Origin: Candidatus Melainabacteria bacterium
Lineage (GTDB): Bacteria > Cyanobacteriota > Vampirovibrionia > Obscuribacterales > Obscuribacteraceae
DNA: 64,000 bases
Assembly: GCA_016699165.1 (NCBI GenBank)
Contig: CP064963.1
Span: forward strand, 2,480,001-2,544,000
Direction: 5' to 3'
Shown here: positions 1 through 8,070 of the stretch, one piece after another
Position numbering within the stretch: the first letter of the stretch is position 1
Layout: each line of letters begins with the position of its first letter
Notes under the pieces: generated by a model
What the model was told of the DNA's origin: nothing
The model's input: the letters and a program-made list of their open reading frames with translations, nothing else
The model's database searches: none
Made by a program: the position numbers and the translations under genes

Positions 1-1
1 G

Positions 2-289
2 GCAAACAATAAAAAAACTATCGCTTCCGCTGGAGCCGCTTCAGAAGCGATGAAAGGCTTTGTCGTGAAAGAAAAAGGCAGTATGCCTGTGGCTGGTGTC
101 GATATGCCGATTGCAATAGGAACGACCGAAAACGAAGTGAGTCAAATCAAGCGTCCAGCATTGTTTGGCTGCATCGTGCCCGACAAAACCAATATCCAAC
201 TTATTTGTGCTTTTGGTCCGGAAGGCACGGAAGAGCTTGATAAAAAGTCCGTCTCAGAATTTTTCAACTTAATCAAAGCGGTCAAATAA
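2..289 (+). CDS. C-terminal part of an unknown protein cut by the window edge
   Basis: The frame is open from the first bases of the window, so the gene starts outside it. An internal ATG at 50 has no ribosome binding site in front and is probably not the start. The visible 95 residues contain a stretch of alternating hydrophobic segments (IKRPALFGCIVPDKTNIQLI) and end with a short helix before TAA. There are no recognisable motifs and I do not identify the family. Codon use is A+T-rich like the housekeeping genes in the window. No clear terminator follows. Confidence 0.55.
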   Translation, partial: ANNKKTIASAGAASEAMKGFVVKEKGSMPVAGVDMPIAIGTTENEVSQIKRPALFGCIVPDKTNIQLICAFGPEGTEELDKKSVSEFFNLIKAVK

Positions 290-656
290 TCAAACTCGGT
301 TTTGCTCTCTTAGCGAAGCTAGCGCACACATTATAGCGCACTAATTAATCTTAAAAGCCTCAATTCTCTTTGAGTTTGAACTTCTTTTGTCTAGTTTGAA
401 GTCATATCTCTCTTATAACCAATTCGAAATCTTTCAGCCTATTCTCTAAACAGAATCACCACTACCCAAGCTTATTTCTTCTCTATTTGAGAAATAAGTC
501 GCGTTTGTCTTGCTGAAAAACAGAGCGCTGAAATGCGTGTTCTGGCTAGAGGAAGTGCGGAGCAACTCGAAAGAGACTCCTAGATACCTCATGAATCCCG
601 GCTAGAGGGGATAGGTGCGAACCACCAGAAACCGGTTAACCTTGGAGGTAACCACA
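290..656. other. A+T-rich leader region upstream of the 657 gene
   Basis: No coding frame is supported here. Two copies of TAGCGCAC occur near 320-343 in the direction of the downstream gene, matching the upstream word seen before other GC-rich units. The last 60 bases can form short hairpins around GGTT/AACC just before the ribosome binding site GGAGG at about 644-648. No convincing -35/-10 pair was found. Confidence 0.4.
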
Positions 657-1292
657 ATGCAAGGCATGTCCCTTCTCACTCAAGTCTACGGACTGCTCGC
701 TTTCAGCATGCTTGTCTTCACCGGCGGCGCAGCTCTTGGACGGAACGGGCAACTCGGCACAGTGATCTTCGGCGCCATCGCCTACATCGGGCTCGGCGTG
801 GCGGTCCCCTATCTGGCTGAGCATTCCAATCTCGACATCAACCTCCTGCTCGGGCTCTTCGTGACCTGGGTCTTGGTGTCGGGTCTCTTCTGCGGACCGA
901 TGATCGCTATGGTTCGCAAAGAGAACGGCTGGCGCCCAGTGGTTCTCGCCGGCGGCAGCACGTCCATCGTGCTGGTCGGCGCCACCTACATGAGCCTCGG
1001 CATGGGCGACCCCAGCGCCTGGATGAAACCTCTGGCAGGCTTCACGTTCATCTTCCTGTGCGTGTCGCTCATTGCTGCCTTCATCGGCATGCGTGGGCGG
1101 CTCTGGGACCTGGTGACCGGCGCCATCGGCGCTTGCCTGGCTTCGGCGTTCATCCTCGGCTACAGCGCAGTCCTCATGCAAGCGCATGCGGCTGGCGACA
1201 CGTCGACCCGCACGGCGATCAAGATCGCAGCCCAGCTCTGGTCTGCGATTCTCTGGCTCTTCATCGAGTTCTTGAAAATCTACTCGAAGTAA
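657..1292 (+). CDS. Multi-pass membrane protein, Bax inhibitor-1-like
   Basis: The start is the ATG at 657 behind a strong TTGGAGG site, and an upstream in-frame start lacks one. The 211 residues form about seven hydrophobic segments (roughly 8-25, 33-52, 60-82, 94-115, 123-147, 153-175, 191-207). The N-terminal 'TQVYGLLAFSML' and the C-terminal 'LWLFIEFLKI' resemble the first and last helices of the BI-1/YccA/YbhL family, which are inner-membrane proteins linked to stress and calcium leak. The match is by eye only, so an unrelated seven-helix protein is possible. It is GC-rich, stands alone and has its own terminator. The second BI-1-like protein at 32951-33667 fits the family better. Confidence 0.7.
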   Translation: MQGMSLLTQVYGLLAFSMLVFTGGAALGRNGQLGTVIFGAIAYIGLGVAVPYLAEHSNLDINLLLGLFVTWVLVSGLFCGPMIAMVRKENGWRPVVLAGGSTSIVLVGATYMSLGMGDPSAWMKPLAGFTFIFLCVSLIAAFIGMRGRLWDLVTGAIGACLASAFILGYSAVLMQAHAAGDTSTRTAIKIAAQLWSAILWLFIEFLKIYSK

Positions 1293-1333
1293 CCAGAGAA
1301 AGCGGTTGGCTCTAGAGCAGCCGCTTGAGCAAG

Positions 1334-1375
1334 GGGAACGGTTGGAGGGCTTAAAGCTCTTCACCGTTTCTTAAT
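1334..1375 (+). terminator. Hairpin terminator after the BI-1-like gene
   Basis: GAACGGT pairs with ACCGTTTC around an inner imperfect stem, followed by TTAATTT. A second hairpin, AAGCGG..CCGCTT enclosing GCTCTAGAGC, lies just before it at 1299-1326. Confidence 0.55.
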
Positions 1376-1831
1376 TTGCCTCATACTACTATCTAATTTA
1401 GTATTCAGAAGCCCACTAAATGTACAAAAAATCGTATTTCGAATCCCAAAGCGACGAAAAATGCATGCCACGCATATTTACTCTTAACCCGCTGTTTAAA
1501 TCTAAATAGTTCAAAATTGATTGGCGTTTAAAACATCTTTCTTTATCGAAGTTAATGAACCTGCACTCAGAAACATCTCACGTTGCAAAGATTCACTAGC
1601 TAGCTCAATCTACATTTCGCTCATAGAGCCAATTTAGTATTTAAAGTGCTCTATGCGATTGAGTAGCTTGAGTCTGCAAACTTTTTTCTTTTACTTACAG
1701 GTTTCTCGTCCAAAATCCTCATTCTTCCAGTTTGAATCGATTTTCAGATCAAGTTCAAAGGCTTTACTAGAGCTTTGATCTGACACGACGACGCTGGAAC
1801 CTGGAAGTTTGCACATCTTCTTCAACCTCAA
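1376..1831. other. Gene-free A+T-rich stretch
   Basis: No supported coding frame. It opens with ACTACTATCTAATTTAGTATT (about 1385-1405), a variant of the ACTAT/ATAGT element found past other terminators. The rest shows only A+T-rich sequence with scattered CTAG words. Confidence 0.3.
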
Positions 1832-2683
1832 ATGAAAGCCAAAAAGACTATGAAGAGAAAATGCCAGTCCTCGGACCGCAATTACTGCGCACCCCGAGAC
1901 AAAATTGCCGTCCTTTTCGTCGACATCGACGGAACGGTTGCGGTATGCCAACCGTACTTTGACAGAGGGATTGAGGAGTTTTCCCATCTCATGTCTCTCT
2001 GCGGTTTTTCCAAGCGGGCAGCTAAGAAGGCTCTGCAAGAGGTTTACTATGGACGCAAGCCGTTTCGTGGATACGATCGTGAAAAGTTCGGCGAGGCTAT
2101 CGCTGACGCTTACGACCACATTTGCAAGAAAGAAGGAGTGCGGAAAGATCCGCTCGTTTCTTCTATTTGCCAACGTATCGGTACCGCTCCCTTCTTTCAG
2201 CCGCCTGAGCTGTTTGCAAACTCGCTTCCTGTGCTGACTCGCGCACGTCACAATTTCTTGATTGTGGCTGTGACCGTGGGCACTCGCGAAGTGCAGAAAT
2301 ACAAGATTGGTCAGGGCGGACTCTCAGCCGTCTTCGACGACACCATCTTCACCTTGCACGAAAACAAGGCGGACCTGGTGGAAGAATTCATCAAGGACAA
2401 TAACGTCTGCGCCCATTCCTCAGCCTTCATCGGCAACAGCATGCGCTCGGACGGGGTGACCTTGAGCAAGACCAACTTCGTCTTTCTTCCGCTGGAAATC
2501 AGCCTCGCATCCAAGTGCGACAAGTTTCCAGAGAACACCGGTTTTGAGCTGTTCAACGCTCACAACTGGACCGAAGTCGAAGAACGCGCTATCAAGCGCC
2601 TCATCAGACGTCGTCGTCTTGCAACCGAACTAGCTGCAAACTCGACCGACGACTGCACTGGCTGCGAGAACAAAGACTCGTAG
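1832..2683 (+). CDS. HAD-superfamily hydrolase
   Basis: This is a probable phosphatase of the haloacid dehalogenase fold. Motif I is FVDIDGTVA with nucleophile Asp31 and acid/base Asp33. A helical cap follows at about residues 40-125. Motif II is the Thr in VTVGT, motif III the Lys in KYKIGQ, and motif IV is GNSMRSDG, which supplies the magnesium-binding acid. All four catalytic motifs are present, so it should be active; the substrate is unknown. The 283-residue length is usual for a capped HAD enzyme. The Ser/Cys-rich first 20 residues and the last 20 residues are unlike the family core. The start is uncertain: neither ATG at 1832 nor ATG at 1850 has a good ribosome binding site. Confidence 0.8.
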   Translation: MKAKKTMKRKCQSSDRNYCAPRDKIAVLFVDIDGTVAVCQPYFDRGIEEFSHLMSLCGFSKRAAKKALQEVYYGRKPFRGYDREKFGEAIADAYDHICKKEGVRKDPLVSSICQRIGTAPFFQPPELFANSLPVLTRARHNFLIVAVTVGTREVQKYKIGQGGLSAVFDDTIFTLHENKADLVEEFIKDNNVCAHSSAFIGNSMRSDGVTLSKTNFVFLPLEISLASKCDKFPENTGFELFNAHNWTEVEERAIKRLIRRRRLATELAANSTDDCTGCENKDS

Positions 2684-2777
2684 CCAGATTTGAACTCTTA
2701 GCTCCAATCTAAAACCACCCTTTAAGGCCAAGAGGCCCGAACTTCGTTCAAGAGAACGAGAAAGGACTATTACTACC

Positions 2778-3449
2778 ATGACTAAATCCAACACCACCCA
2801 CGATACCACCTGCCCTGCTCGCGATGCTCTTAACAAAGCGGCAGTGGACCTCCGCAACGCTGGCTCTGACATCCTAAAAGCCGAGCGCGCCATGAAGGCG
2901 AAAGAAGTCGAATTGCGACTTTTCAATATCAAGGCGCAGGAAGACCGCGACTTGATGTTCAACGCATTCCACGCTTTTGCCACGCTCGGCAACGAGTTGC
3001 GCCGGCTCAAATTCGAAGTCGAATCCTACGACGCAGAACACGAGCGCGCACTCAAAGAGCGCAATGCGGCTGGCGATGAGCTTGACCGTGCTGCGCGTGT
3101 GCAAGGCTCCGGCAGAATGCATTCCGAGCAAGAGCTTGAGCGTGCTGCTGTTCGCTTCACGGCGGCGCAACATGTGCTTGACCAGCTCCAGAGCAAAGAA
3201 GCTGTGGCTAAGCGTCGAAGCGACGCCGTCGAGCTTCGCAAAGCCGAGGCTTGCATCGATGAAATCGAGCGCCGCTATCGCCAGAGTGATGCGACCGAAA
3301 AAGCCAGTCGTGAAACGGCTCGTTTAGCCGATTCCGAGTGGAATGCTCTGCGCAACACCTGGATTCAAGCACTGCAAGCCGAAGACACCTGTAAGAAAGA
3401 GCTTCGTCGTGCTTCTGTGGTCTACACAGCAAGTGTTATTCGTGAGTAA
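2778..3449 (+). CDS. Highly charged helical coiled-coil protein
   Basis: The 223 residues are almost entirely Ala/Glu/Arg/Leu-rich with heptad-like spacing from about residue 15 to 215. There is no signal peptide and no membrane segment. It is likely a soluble rod-like or bundle-forming protein; I do not recognise a family. It follows the HAD gene by 94 bases with an AGAAAGG ribosome binding site, so the two may be cotranscribed, and it ends with a strong terminator. Composition alone predicts the coiled coil, so a plain alpha-helical bundle is equally possible. Confidence 0.7.
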   Translation: MTKSNTTHDTTCPARDALNKAAVDLRNAGSDILKAERAMKAKEVELRLFNIKAQEDRDLMFNAFHAFATLGNELRRLKFEVESYDAEHERALKERNAAGDELDRAARVQGSGRMHSEQELERAAVRFTAAQHVLDQLQSKEAVAKRRSDAVELRKAEACIDEIERRYRQSDATEKASRETARLADSEWNALRNTWIQALQAEDTCKKELRRASVVYTASVIRE

Positions 3450-3464
3450 ATAACTGGCATACTG

Positions 3465-3510
3465 ACACGGGCTTGATGGGTTAAACCATCTCGCCCGTGT
3501 TCTTTTTTTA
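3465..3510 (+). terminator. Rho-independent terminator
   Basis: ACACGGGC..GCCCGTGT encloses GATGGG/CCATC and is followed by TCTTTTTTT. Confidence 0.9.
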
Positions 3511-3528
3511 AATCACCCTACTACCAAC

Positions 3529-3538
3529 CATAGTAAAA
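3529..3538 (-). repeat. 3' border element, variant TTTTACTATG
   Basis: One mismatch from the TTTTACTATA decamer that lies past terminators elsewhere. It sits between two converging terminators and reads along the minus-strand gene 3616-4518. Confidence 0.45.
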
Positions 3539-3569
3539 GTGGCAAAAAAAATTGAGGGATATAAGCTGG

Positions 3570-3602
3570 CTTAGCCAAGAAGCAGATTGCTCCTTGACTA
3601 AG
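3570..3602 (-). terminator. Terminator of the Nudix-like gene
   Basis: On the minus strand CTTAGTCAAGgAGCA pairs with TGCTtCTTGGCTAAG around a 3-base loop. A run of eight T follows about 15 bases further on. Confidence 0.75.
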
Positions 3603-3615
3603 TCCAGGTCCAGAG

Positions 3616-4518
3616 TTACTTCAGTCGCGCTAGTGCTTTCTTCTCGTTCAAACGCTTGAGGGCGCCGACGATAAGATCGCGATGGTCGTAGGCGATATCG
3701 CCTTTGAGCACTTCGCTCACACGCCGGAATTTCGCCGTTCCAGGAACGACTTCGATGCCCTCGCTTACCGCGGCAATGACCTTGTCCTGCTCCTCTTTTG
3801 GAACATACCAGGCATAGCCGTGATCAATCACATGACCGCGTTCGTCGCGCGCGATGTCGGAACGCTCGTCAATCAGTTCGAGCCACGCTGGATCGATGAG
3901 AAGAGTGAACTTGTCGTGTTCACCTGAGGCGTTCTGATTGAAAAAGCATTCTTCCATGGTCTCGCGAGCACAGCCCTGCTTGAGCGTCTCGACGAAAGGA
4001 ATGATGAAGCCGCCCGGCAAAAGCAGGCATCCAACTTCTTCTTCCTTGGTACCGAAGAATGTGAGAACGAGCGGATCATCAGAGTCGATGTCCACGAAAA
4101 TGGCGTTGGTCATGCTGTTGTCGGCTTTTGAAAAGGCGCTTCGCACGTGACGTTTTGCCGCAAGCAGTGTGCGAACAGAACCGGTCACGAGCAACTGAAT
4201 GTCGTGGTCGGTAAAATTCGCCAGAGTGGGCAGAACTTGAGTGCGATATTGCAGAGCGTCAACAACCACACAGAGTGTGACCTTGCGCTCGAGCAGCGGC
4301 AGGCAACGCTTAAGAAAATCCTTGCAGGTCATATTCCCGGCGATGAAAACGATACTATCCGGCTCGACCTGGTCGAGGGCGGTATCATCAAACACTGAGT
4401 GGTTGCGCAAAAGCAGCAATTTTTCCAGCTCAAGTACCTGATTTTTCCAGGGTGACTGATCCTGCGCAAAAAACTCTTGCTGGCGACCAAAAGTCACCAA
4501 CACAAATTTTTCAGCCAT
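3616..4518 (-). CDS. Nudix-box protein with an uncharacterised N-terminal domain
   Basis: Residues about 168-192 hold a Nudix-like signature: GGFIIPFVE, seven residues, then RETMEEC. This keeps the glutamates that bind metal in nucleoside-diphosphate hydrolases. The first spacing is one residue longer than the canonical GX5E, so activity is not assured. The N-terminal half (1-135) alternates strands and helices (FVLVTFG, SIVFIAG, VTLCVVVDA, IQLLVTG) like an alpha/beta Rossmann-type domain, but I cannot name it. Possible roles include NDP-sugar or cofactor hydrolysis with a regulatory domain. The start has an AGGAG site seven bases upstream. It converges on the helical-protein gene and shares the long divergent region 4519-5117 with the nuclease gene. 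Confidence 0.7.
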   Translation of the reverse strand: MAEKFVLVTFGRQQEFFAQDQSPWKNQVLELEKLLLLRNHSVFDDTALDQVEPDSIVFIAGNMTCKDFLKRCLPLLERKVTLCVVVDALQYRTQVLPTLANFTDHDIQLLVTGSVRTLLAAKRHVRSAFSKADNSMTNAIFVDIDSDDPLVLTFFGTKEEEVGCLLLPGGFIIPFVETLKQGCARETMEECFFNQNASGEHDKFTLLIDPAWLELIDERSDIARDERGHVIDHGYAWYVPKEEQDKVIAAVSEGIEVVPGTAKFRRVSEVLKGDIAYDHRDLIVGALKRLNEKKALARLK

Positions 4519-5117
4519 TTGTTACTCCTAGTTCAGAGTTATGTTCAGTCCAGAGAAAAAATATTGAGAGTTAAAACAGCACACTCTACGAAAAAGGAAA
4601 GACTAAATTCAGTGCTTTTTAGGCTTAGCGCTAACTTAGATAATCATGAAAAGTGACTGATGCTTAGCTTAGCTAGTAAAGCCTTTGAGCTTTTAACACT
4701 CGATAGTTAGCACAACCTCACTAACTGTGATCTTTAAGAGTGAAATTGTGATGAGACACTACTAATATGGCTCGCTTGAGCAACCTTTTCAGAACCCCTT
4801 CACTAATTATCCCAAACTCATTATTGCTATCTCATATTCATATTCTCTAGGTTCTAGGTATCACTTCAACCCACATCACTGACGGACGTAAATCTCACTT
4901 AGCTAGTCCACACAGCCCAAATCAGACACTTACTACCCGTGGATTATCGGTTTGATTTCTGCCAGTGATGCGTAATTTCCATGTTTGACCTCGAAGAAAG
5001 TGGCAGTCATAGCAAGTTTTCTTGCTGCCACTTTCTCCGGTGCCAACCGGAAACTGCAATGAACTTGTTCGATCAACCCCAGCGAGGCATCGCAAGATGA
5101 CCTCAGGAGAAAATGTT
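4519..5117. other. Divergent intergenic region between Nudix-like and nuclease genes
   Basis: No gene is supported in these 600 bases. It holds the palindromic word TTAGCGCTAA at about 4624, which reads as the upstream TAGCGC word in both directions, and several TTAGCTAG/CTAGT words. Promoters for both flanking genes must lie here, but no consensus pair is evident. The final 120 bases are structured (see the hairpin at 4996-5035). Confidence 0.4.
4996..5035 (+). promoter_or_regulatory. Long bulged hairpin in the nuclease leader
   Basis: GAAAGTGGCA pairs with TGCCACTTTC, with an inner GCAAG/CTTGC stem on a TTTT loop. A second hairpin CCGG..CCGG follows at 5037-5050. There is no T-run, so it is more likely an mRNA leader structure than a terminator. 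Confidence 0.5.
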
Positions 5118-6038
5118 ATGAATACTCTCAAAGCCAAGTCCCACCTGCTCACCTCCGTCACAAGCATCAATACCAAGTGGGACAAGTCCCTCTCCTACCG
5201 CTGCATCTCTCGTTACCTCAAGTGCCCGAAGAGCTTCTACAAACAGCTTAGAAAGCGCGACGAACGCGGTACCGAATTCTCTGAAGTTTTGGGCGAAACG
5301 GTGCACGAAGCCGTGACGCACACGACCGAAGAGGGTCAGGAGAAGGCGATTGAGCGGTTCGTACCGTCTATCCCCGCTGGGGAGAAGCGTGCCGAATTCG
5401 TGAAAGTCGCTAAGGACTACATCAAGACCGCCGTTCGCCTGCGCACTCCAGGAATCGTGGAGCAGTGGAAAGAGCGCAAGCTGAAAGTTCGACTGGAAGG
5501 TACCGACTTCGTCCTGGTCTCCAAGCCGGATGAAATCAATCTGGTCAAGCTTCCAAACGGCGACGAATACCTCGAAATCGTCGACTACAAGACCGGTCGT
5601 ATCGGTGCTTCCGCTGAGGATCAGCTTTTCCTGGCTGGCCTCGTTGTGGCACTTCTGGCTCGCCTGAGCGGTTGGGTTGGTAACATCAAGCTCGTCGCAC
5701 GTAGCCTCGCTACGGGCGAACAGCAGGACTGGAACTTCTCGCGCATCGGCATGAAGCGCGACCTGGAACAGATCACTGCTATCTTCGAGGAAATCGAAGA
5801 GAACTTGGTGAAAGGAATCGGATTCGATTACAACGTCGGCTTCAACTGCGACAAACTCGCTTGCCGTTTCGACTGCAAGAAGTTCAAGCAGTGGGATCGC
5901 ACTGGCCGTCCGGAGCTCGAAGCTTCGGCGCGCCCGCGCAGCTGGCGTCGTTTCATCGATACCCGCACTCCCGCTTACCAGCGCTCCGGGTTCCCAAACC
6001 GGTTTTCGAGCAGCAGCGTCTCGCACGCCGCCGCTTGA
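5118..6038 (+). CDS. PD-(D/E)XK nuclease with Cas4/AddB-type cysteine set
   Basis: The start is the ATG at 5118 behind TCAGGAG; the frame is open further upstream but unsupported. The protein has the RecB-nuclease layout: YLKCPKSFY near residue 36, GETVHEA with His63, KPDEIN with Asp138, and EIVDYKTG with Asp156 and Lys158. A C-terminal C-x4-C-x3-C group (Cys244, 249, 253) follows. One N-terminal plus three C-terminal cysteines is the arrangement that binds a 4Fe-4S cluster in Cas4 and AddB, so this is probably an Fe-S exonuclease or ssDNA nuclease. No cas, addA or recombination genes are near. The last 50 residues are Arg/Ser-rich and do not look like the family. GC-rich codons. Confidence 0.85.
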   Translation: MNTLKAKSHLLTSVTSINTKWDKSLSYRCISRYLKCPKSFYKQLRKRDERGTEFSEVLGETVHEAVTHTTEEGQEKAIERFVPSIPAGEKRAEFVKVAKDYIKTAVRLRTPGIVEQWKERKLKVRLEGTDFVLVSKPDEINLVKLPNGDEYLEIVDYKTGRIGASAEDQLFLAGLVVALLARLSGWVGNIKLVARSLATGEQQDWNFSRIGMKRDLEQITAIFEEIEENLVKGIGFDYNVGFNCDKLACRFDCKKFKQWDRTGRPELEASARPRSWRRFIDTRTPAYQRSGFPNRFSSSSVSHAAA

Positions 6039-6096
6039 TTTCGAGCACTACCAAACTATCGAGATTGACCGGCGACCACGTGAGTGGCCGTCGTTC

Positions 6097-6128
6097 ACCA
6101 CTTGAGGCTTAGCCTCTGAGCCAGTGGT
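6097..6128 (+). promoter_or_regulatory. Leader hairpin
   Basis: ACCACT pairs with AGTGGT around an inner GAGGC/GCCTC stem, in the gap before the 6219 gene. No T-run follows. Confidence 0.4.
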
Positions 6129-6218
6129 TAAATCGGCACGGGAGCGACAATCCCATTTAACAGAGTCGACTTAGCCCGCGTGGAAAGCGACTCAAATTTG
6201 TCCTAGGAGGACATAGCT

Positions 6219-6518
6219 ATGCGTACTTTCTCTCTCAGCATGAATGGTTCTTTCGACGGCGTTGTCGAGGACCACGACGACGAAGTGCTCTCTGCACCGG
6301 GTTCCAATCAGGATCCGGGTTGGACCGCCTCCGACGTTGCCGAGTACAACCGCGAACAGCGGCTGCACAGTCTGCGTCGCACCCCGGAGCTGGCTCTTCT
6401 GCCTGTTTCCGAGGCGACTCTCGCCGCGCGCGGCATCGACAATTCTTGCGGCTGGACGGCATCTGATGTCGCCGAACACAACCGCGAGAAGCGCCTTCAC
6501 TGTCATTCCGTGCACTAA
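6219..6518 (+). CDS. Small acidic protein with an internal tandem duplication
   Basis: The 99-residue protein contains the segment GWTASDVAE[YH]NRE[QK]RLH twice, at about residues 34-50 and 78-94, separated by a 27-residue linker. The DNA of the two copies differs at many synonymous sites, so the duplication is old and the protein sequence is kept by selection. No membrane segment or signal peptide is present. The repeat could be a short helical binding motif; no known family comes to mind. The start has a CTAGGAGG site eight bases upstream. It lies downstream of the nuclease gene in the same direction. Confidence 0.75.
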   Translation: MRTFSLSMNGSFDGVVEDHDDEVLSAPGSNQDPGWTASDVAEYNREQRLHSLRRTPELALLPVSEATLAARGIDNSCGWTASDVAEHNREKRLHCHSVH

Positions 6519-6665
6519 ACATCGGCAATCGAATCTGGTGGATTATCACCACCGGTTCGCCACTGATGTCCACTACGTCCTGGATGACGGAGAGCTTGCT
6601 CTCCCGATTCCGGGGCGACTTAGTTTCTTCGTCCGACGTCCCGGACGTAAAGAGAGTGACGTCGT

Positions 6666-6734
6666 CTGTGAGAAAGACCTTCGTCTTTGCTCACAGCGTG
6701 CCGGTATAACAACCCGGCAGAGGCTTACCGCCTC
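6666..6734 (+). promoter_or_regulatory. Three consecutive hairpins in the leader of the 6761 gene
   Basis: CTGTGAG-AAAGAC pairs with GTCTTT-CTCACAG (6666-6696), then GCCGG..CCGGC (6700-6718), then GAGGC..GCCTC (6720-6734). The series ends 17 bases before the GTGAGGT ribosome binding site. No T-run is present. Confidence 0.5.
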
Positions 6735-6760
6735 AGTTCAACTCAAACGTGAGGTATACC

Positions 6761-7198
6761 ATGTCTAAGGTAGCGAACGACATTGTTGCGCAGCACATTA
6801 AGGCAATTGAGGAGGGCAGCTCGCCGCACGGCGAGTTGTTCCAGGCACTTCACTTTCTCTGGTTCAACTCCTGTCATGAGGAGCAGGGAAAGCTGGAGTC
6901 CATCCTCAAGAGTCTCAATGACCGCGCAATCGTGGGCCACCTGAGCGAAATCAAGGCGTTCCCATTCCCCAGCGATTCCGCCAGGGAGATCATTCTCACG
7001 AAAGTCAAAGCCATCGAAGCTAAGGAAGTCTCGTCGCCGACCGACGAGATGACTAAAGCTGTAGGCGCATGGAAGAAAATCGGGCATGGCACCGACTCTT
7101 TCATGCGACTGCAAGGTGACTGGCTGGACGAGGAGATCAGGAGCGTCTTGGCCAAGCTCAAGGAGCAGCCGTTCGTGGATCCGCACGGGTCCGCCTAA
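6761..7198 (+). CDS. Small soluble helical protein of unknown function
   Basis: This 145-residue protein is mostly helical, with no membrane segment, signal peptide or catalytic motif. Hydrophobic helices at about 20-50 and 95-140 suggest a compact globular fold. I do not recognise it. The ATG at 6761 sits six bases after GAGGT; a GTG four codons upstream overlaps that site and is rejected. The gene is preceded by three stacked hairpins and followed by a strong terminator. Codons are GC-rich like its upstream neighbours. Confidence 0.7.
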   Translation: MSKVANDIVAQHIKAIEEGSSPHGELFQALHFLWFNSCHEEQGKLESILKSLNDRAIVGHLSEIKAFPFPSDSAREIILTKVKAIEAKEVSSPTDEMTKAVGAWKKIGHGTDSFMRLQGDWLDEEIRSVLAKLKEQPFVDPHGSA

Positions 7199-7203
7199 CG
7201 CGA

Positions 7204-7240
7204 TGAATGAAGGCGGCGGCGAAAGCCGTTGCCTTCATTC
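7204..7240 (+). terminator. Rho-independent terminator
   Basis: GAATGAAGGCGGCGGC pairs with GCCGTTGCCTTCATTC on a GAAA loop; T-rich sequence follows. Confidence 0.8.
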
Positions 7241-7302
7241 CATTTGAGTTTTGTTTTACGTTCATTCTATTATTTTCTATAGTTGTATAAGCCAATTGAA
7301 AA

Positions 7303-8023
7303 GGCTCTAAGGACGAGCCTTCAAACGATGGTGAAATAAAGTCTGCTGGATTTACAGGACGTCAAAAATATTACGGTCCTCACCGCAAAGACTCGCTCAC
7401 GTACGAACAAATCGATACCGGCGAAAGTGTCTCGCCGTCGTTAAAGCGTTTAAACAGTATCAAAGACATTTCGATTGAATCCAGCTCAGATGTTTTGATT
7501 TTCGTACATGGATTCAACACCAAATTTGAAACATCAATGCTCACCATTTGCTTACATGCAGGATGAATGCTCGGTTCAGTTTAGTTATCCGTATTTCAAA
7601 CAATTCATGGACGATCTAGATCAAAACGACAAACTCGGCACTGTGATTCTTTCTTGCCCCGATTTAGATTATCAAACTGTAGCGATTGACAGCGAACGCA
7701 AAAAACTTTCTCAAAGCTTTGATCGAGGATACATCCTGGTTAGCGATATCGACAGTCCCCTTGAGTTATCGAGAGCCTTACACGGATATACAAGACTTGG
7801 CAGACCTGCCTTACCTAGCGCCAAGAGTCTTTTCTGGGGAACATTTGGCACAAGTTCGATACCAAATATAGTATCAACTGCAGCACACGCACCTGAGCTT
7901 TTAGCAAGACGTGCACTCAGGCGAATTCAGTCAGGCTTCATGTGGTATGTTCGATTTTTCCTTATGCACGATCTACGCCATACAAATCAGAAGAGCAAAA
8001 GATTTTCAAATACACTCGCCTAA
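7303..8023 (+). pseudogene. Decayed DUF900-type alpha/beta hydrolase
   Basis: In one frame (7303-7563) the sequence reads RQKYYGPHRKDSLTY and then VLIFVHGFNTKFETS, the hallmark N-terminal and HGFN regions of DUF900 hydrolases, before a TGA. In another frame (about 7580-8023) it resumes with VILSCPDLDYQTV and SPLELSRALHGYTRLGR, matching the family's 'APDID' and 'ALxLSRxLHGYxRxGD' parts. The middle, which should carry the serine nucleophile elbow (AHSMGN), is missing, roughly 80-90 residues. No start codon with a ribosome binding site precedes it. The gene has therefore lost its start, suffered an internal deletion and a frameshift, and cannot make an active enzyme. A+T-rich codons. Confidence 0.8.
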
Positions 8024-8070
8024 AACTTTGATTTCAGGTTATTTAAGGTGCAAATTGATAAAATCAAAAT

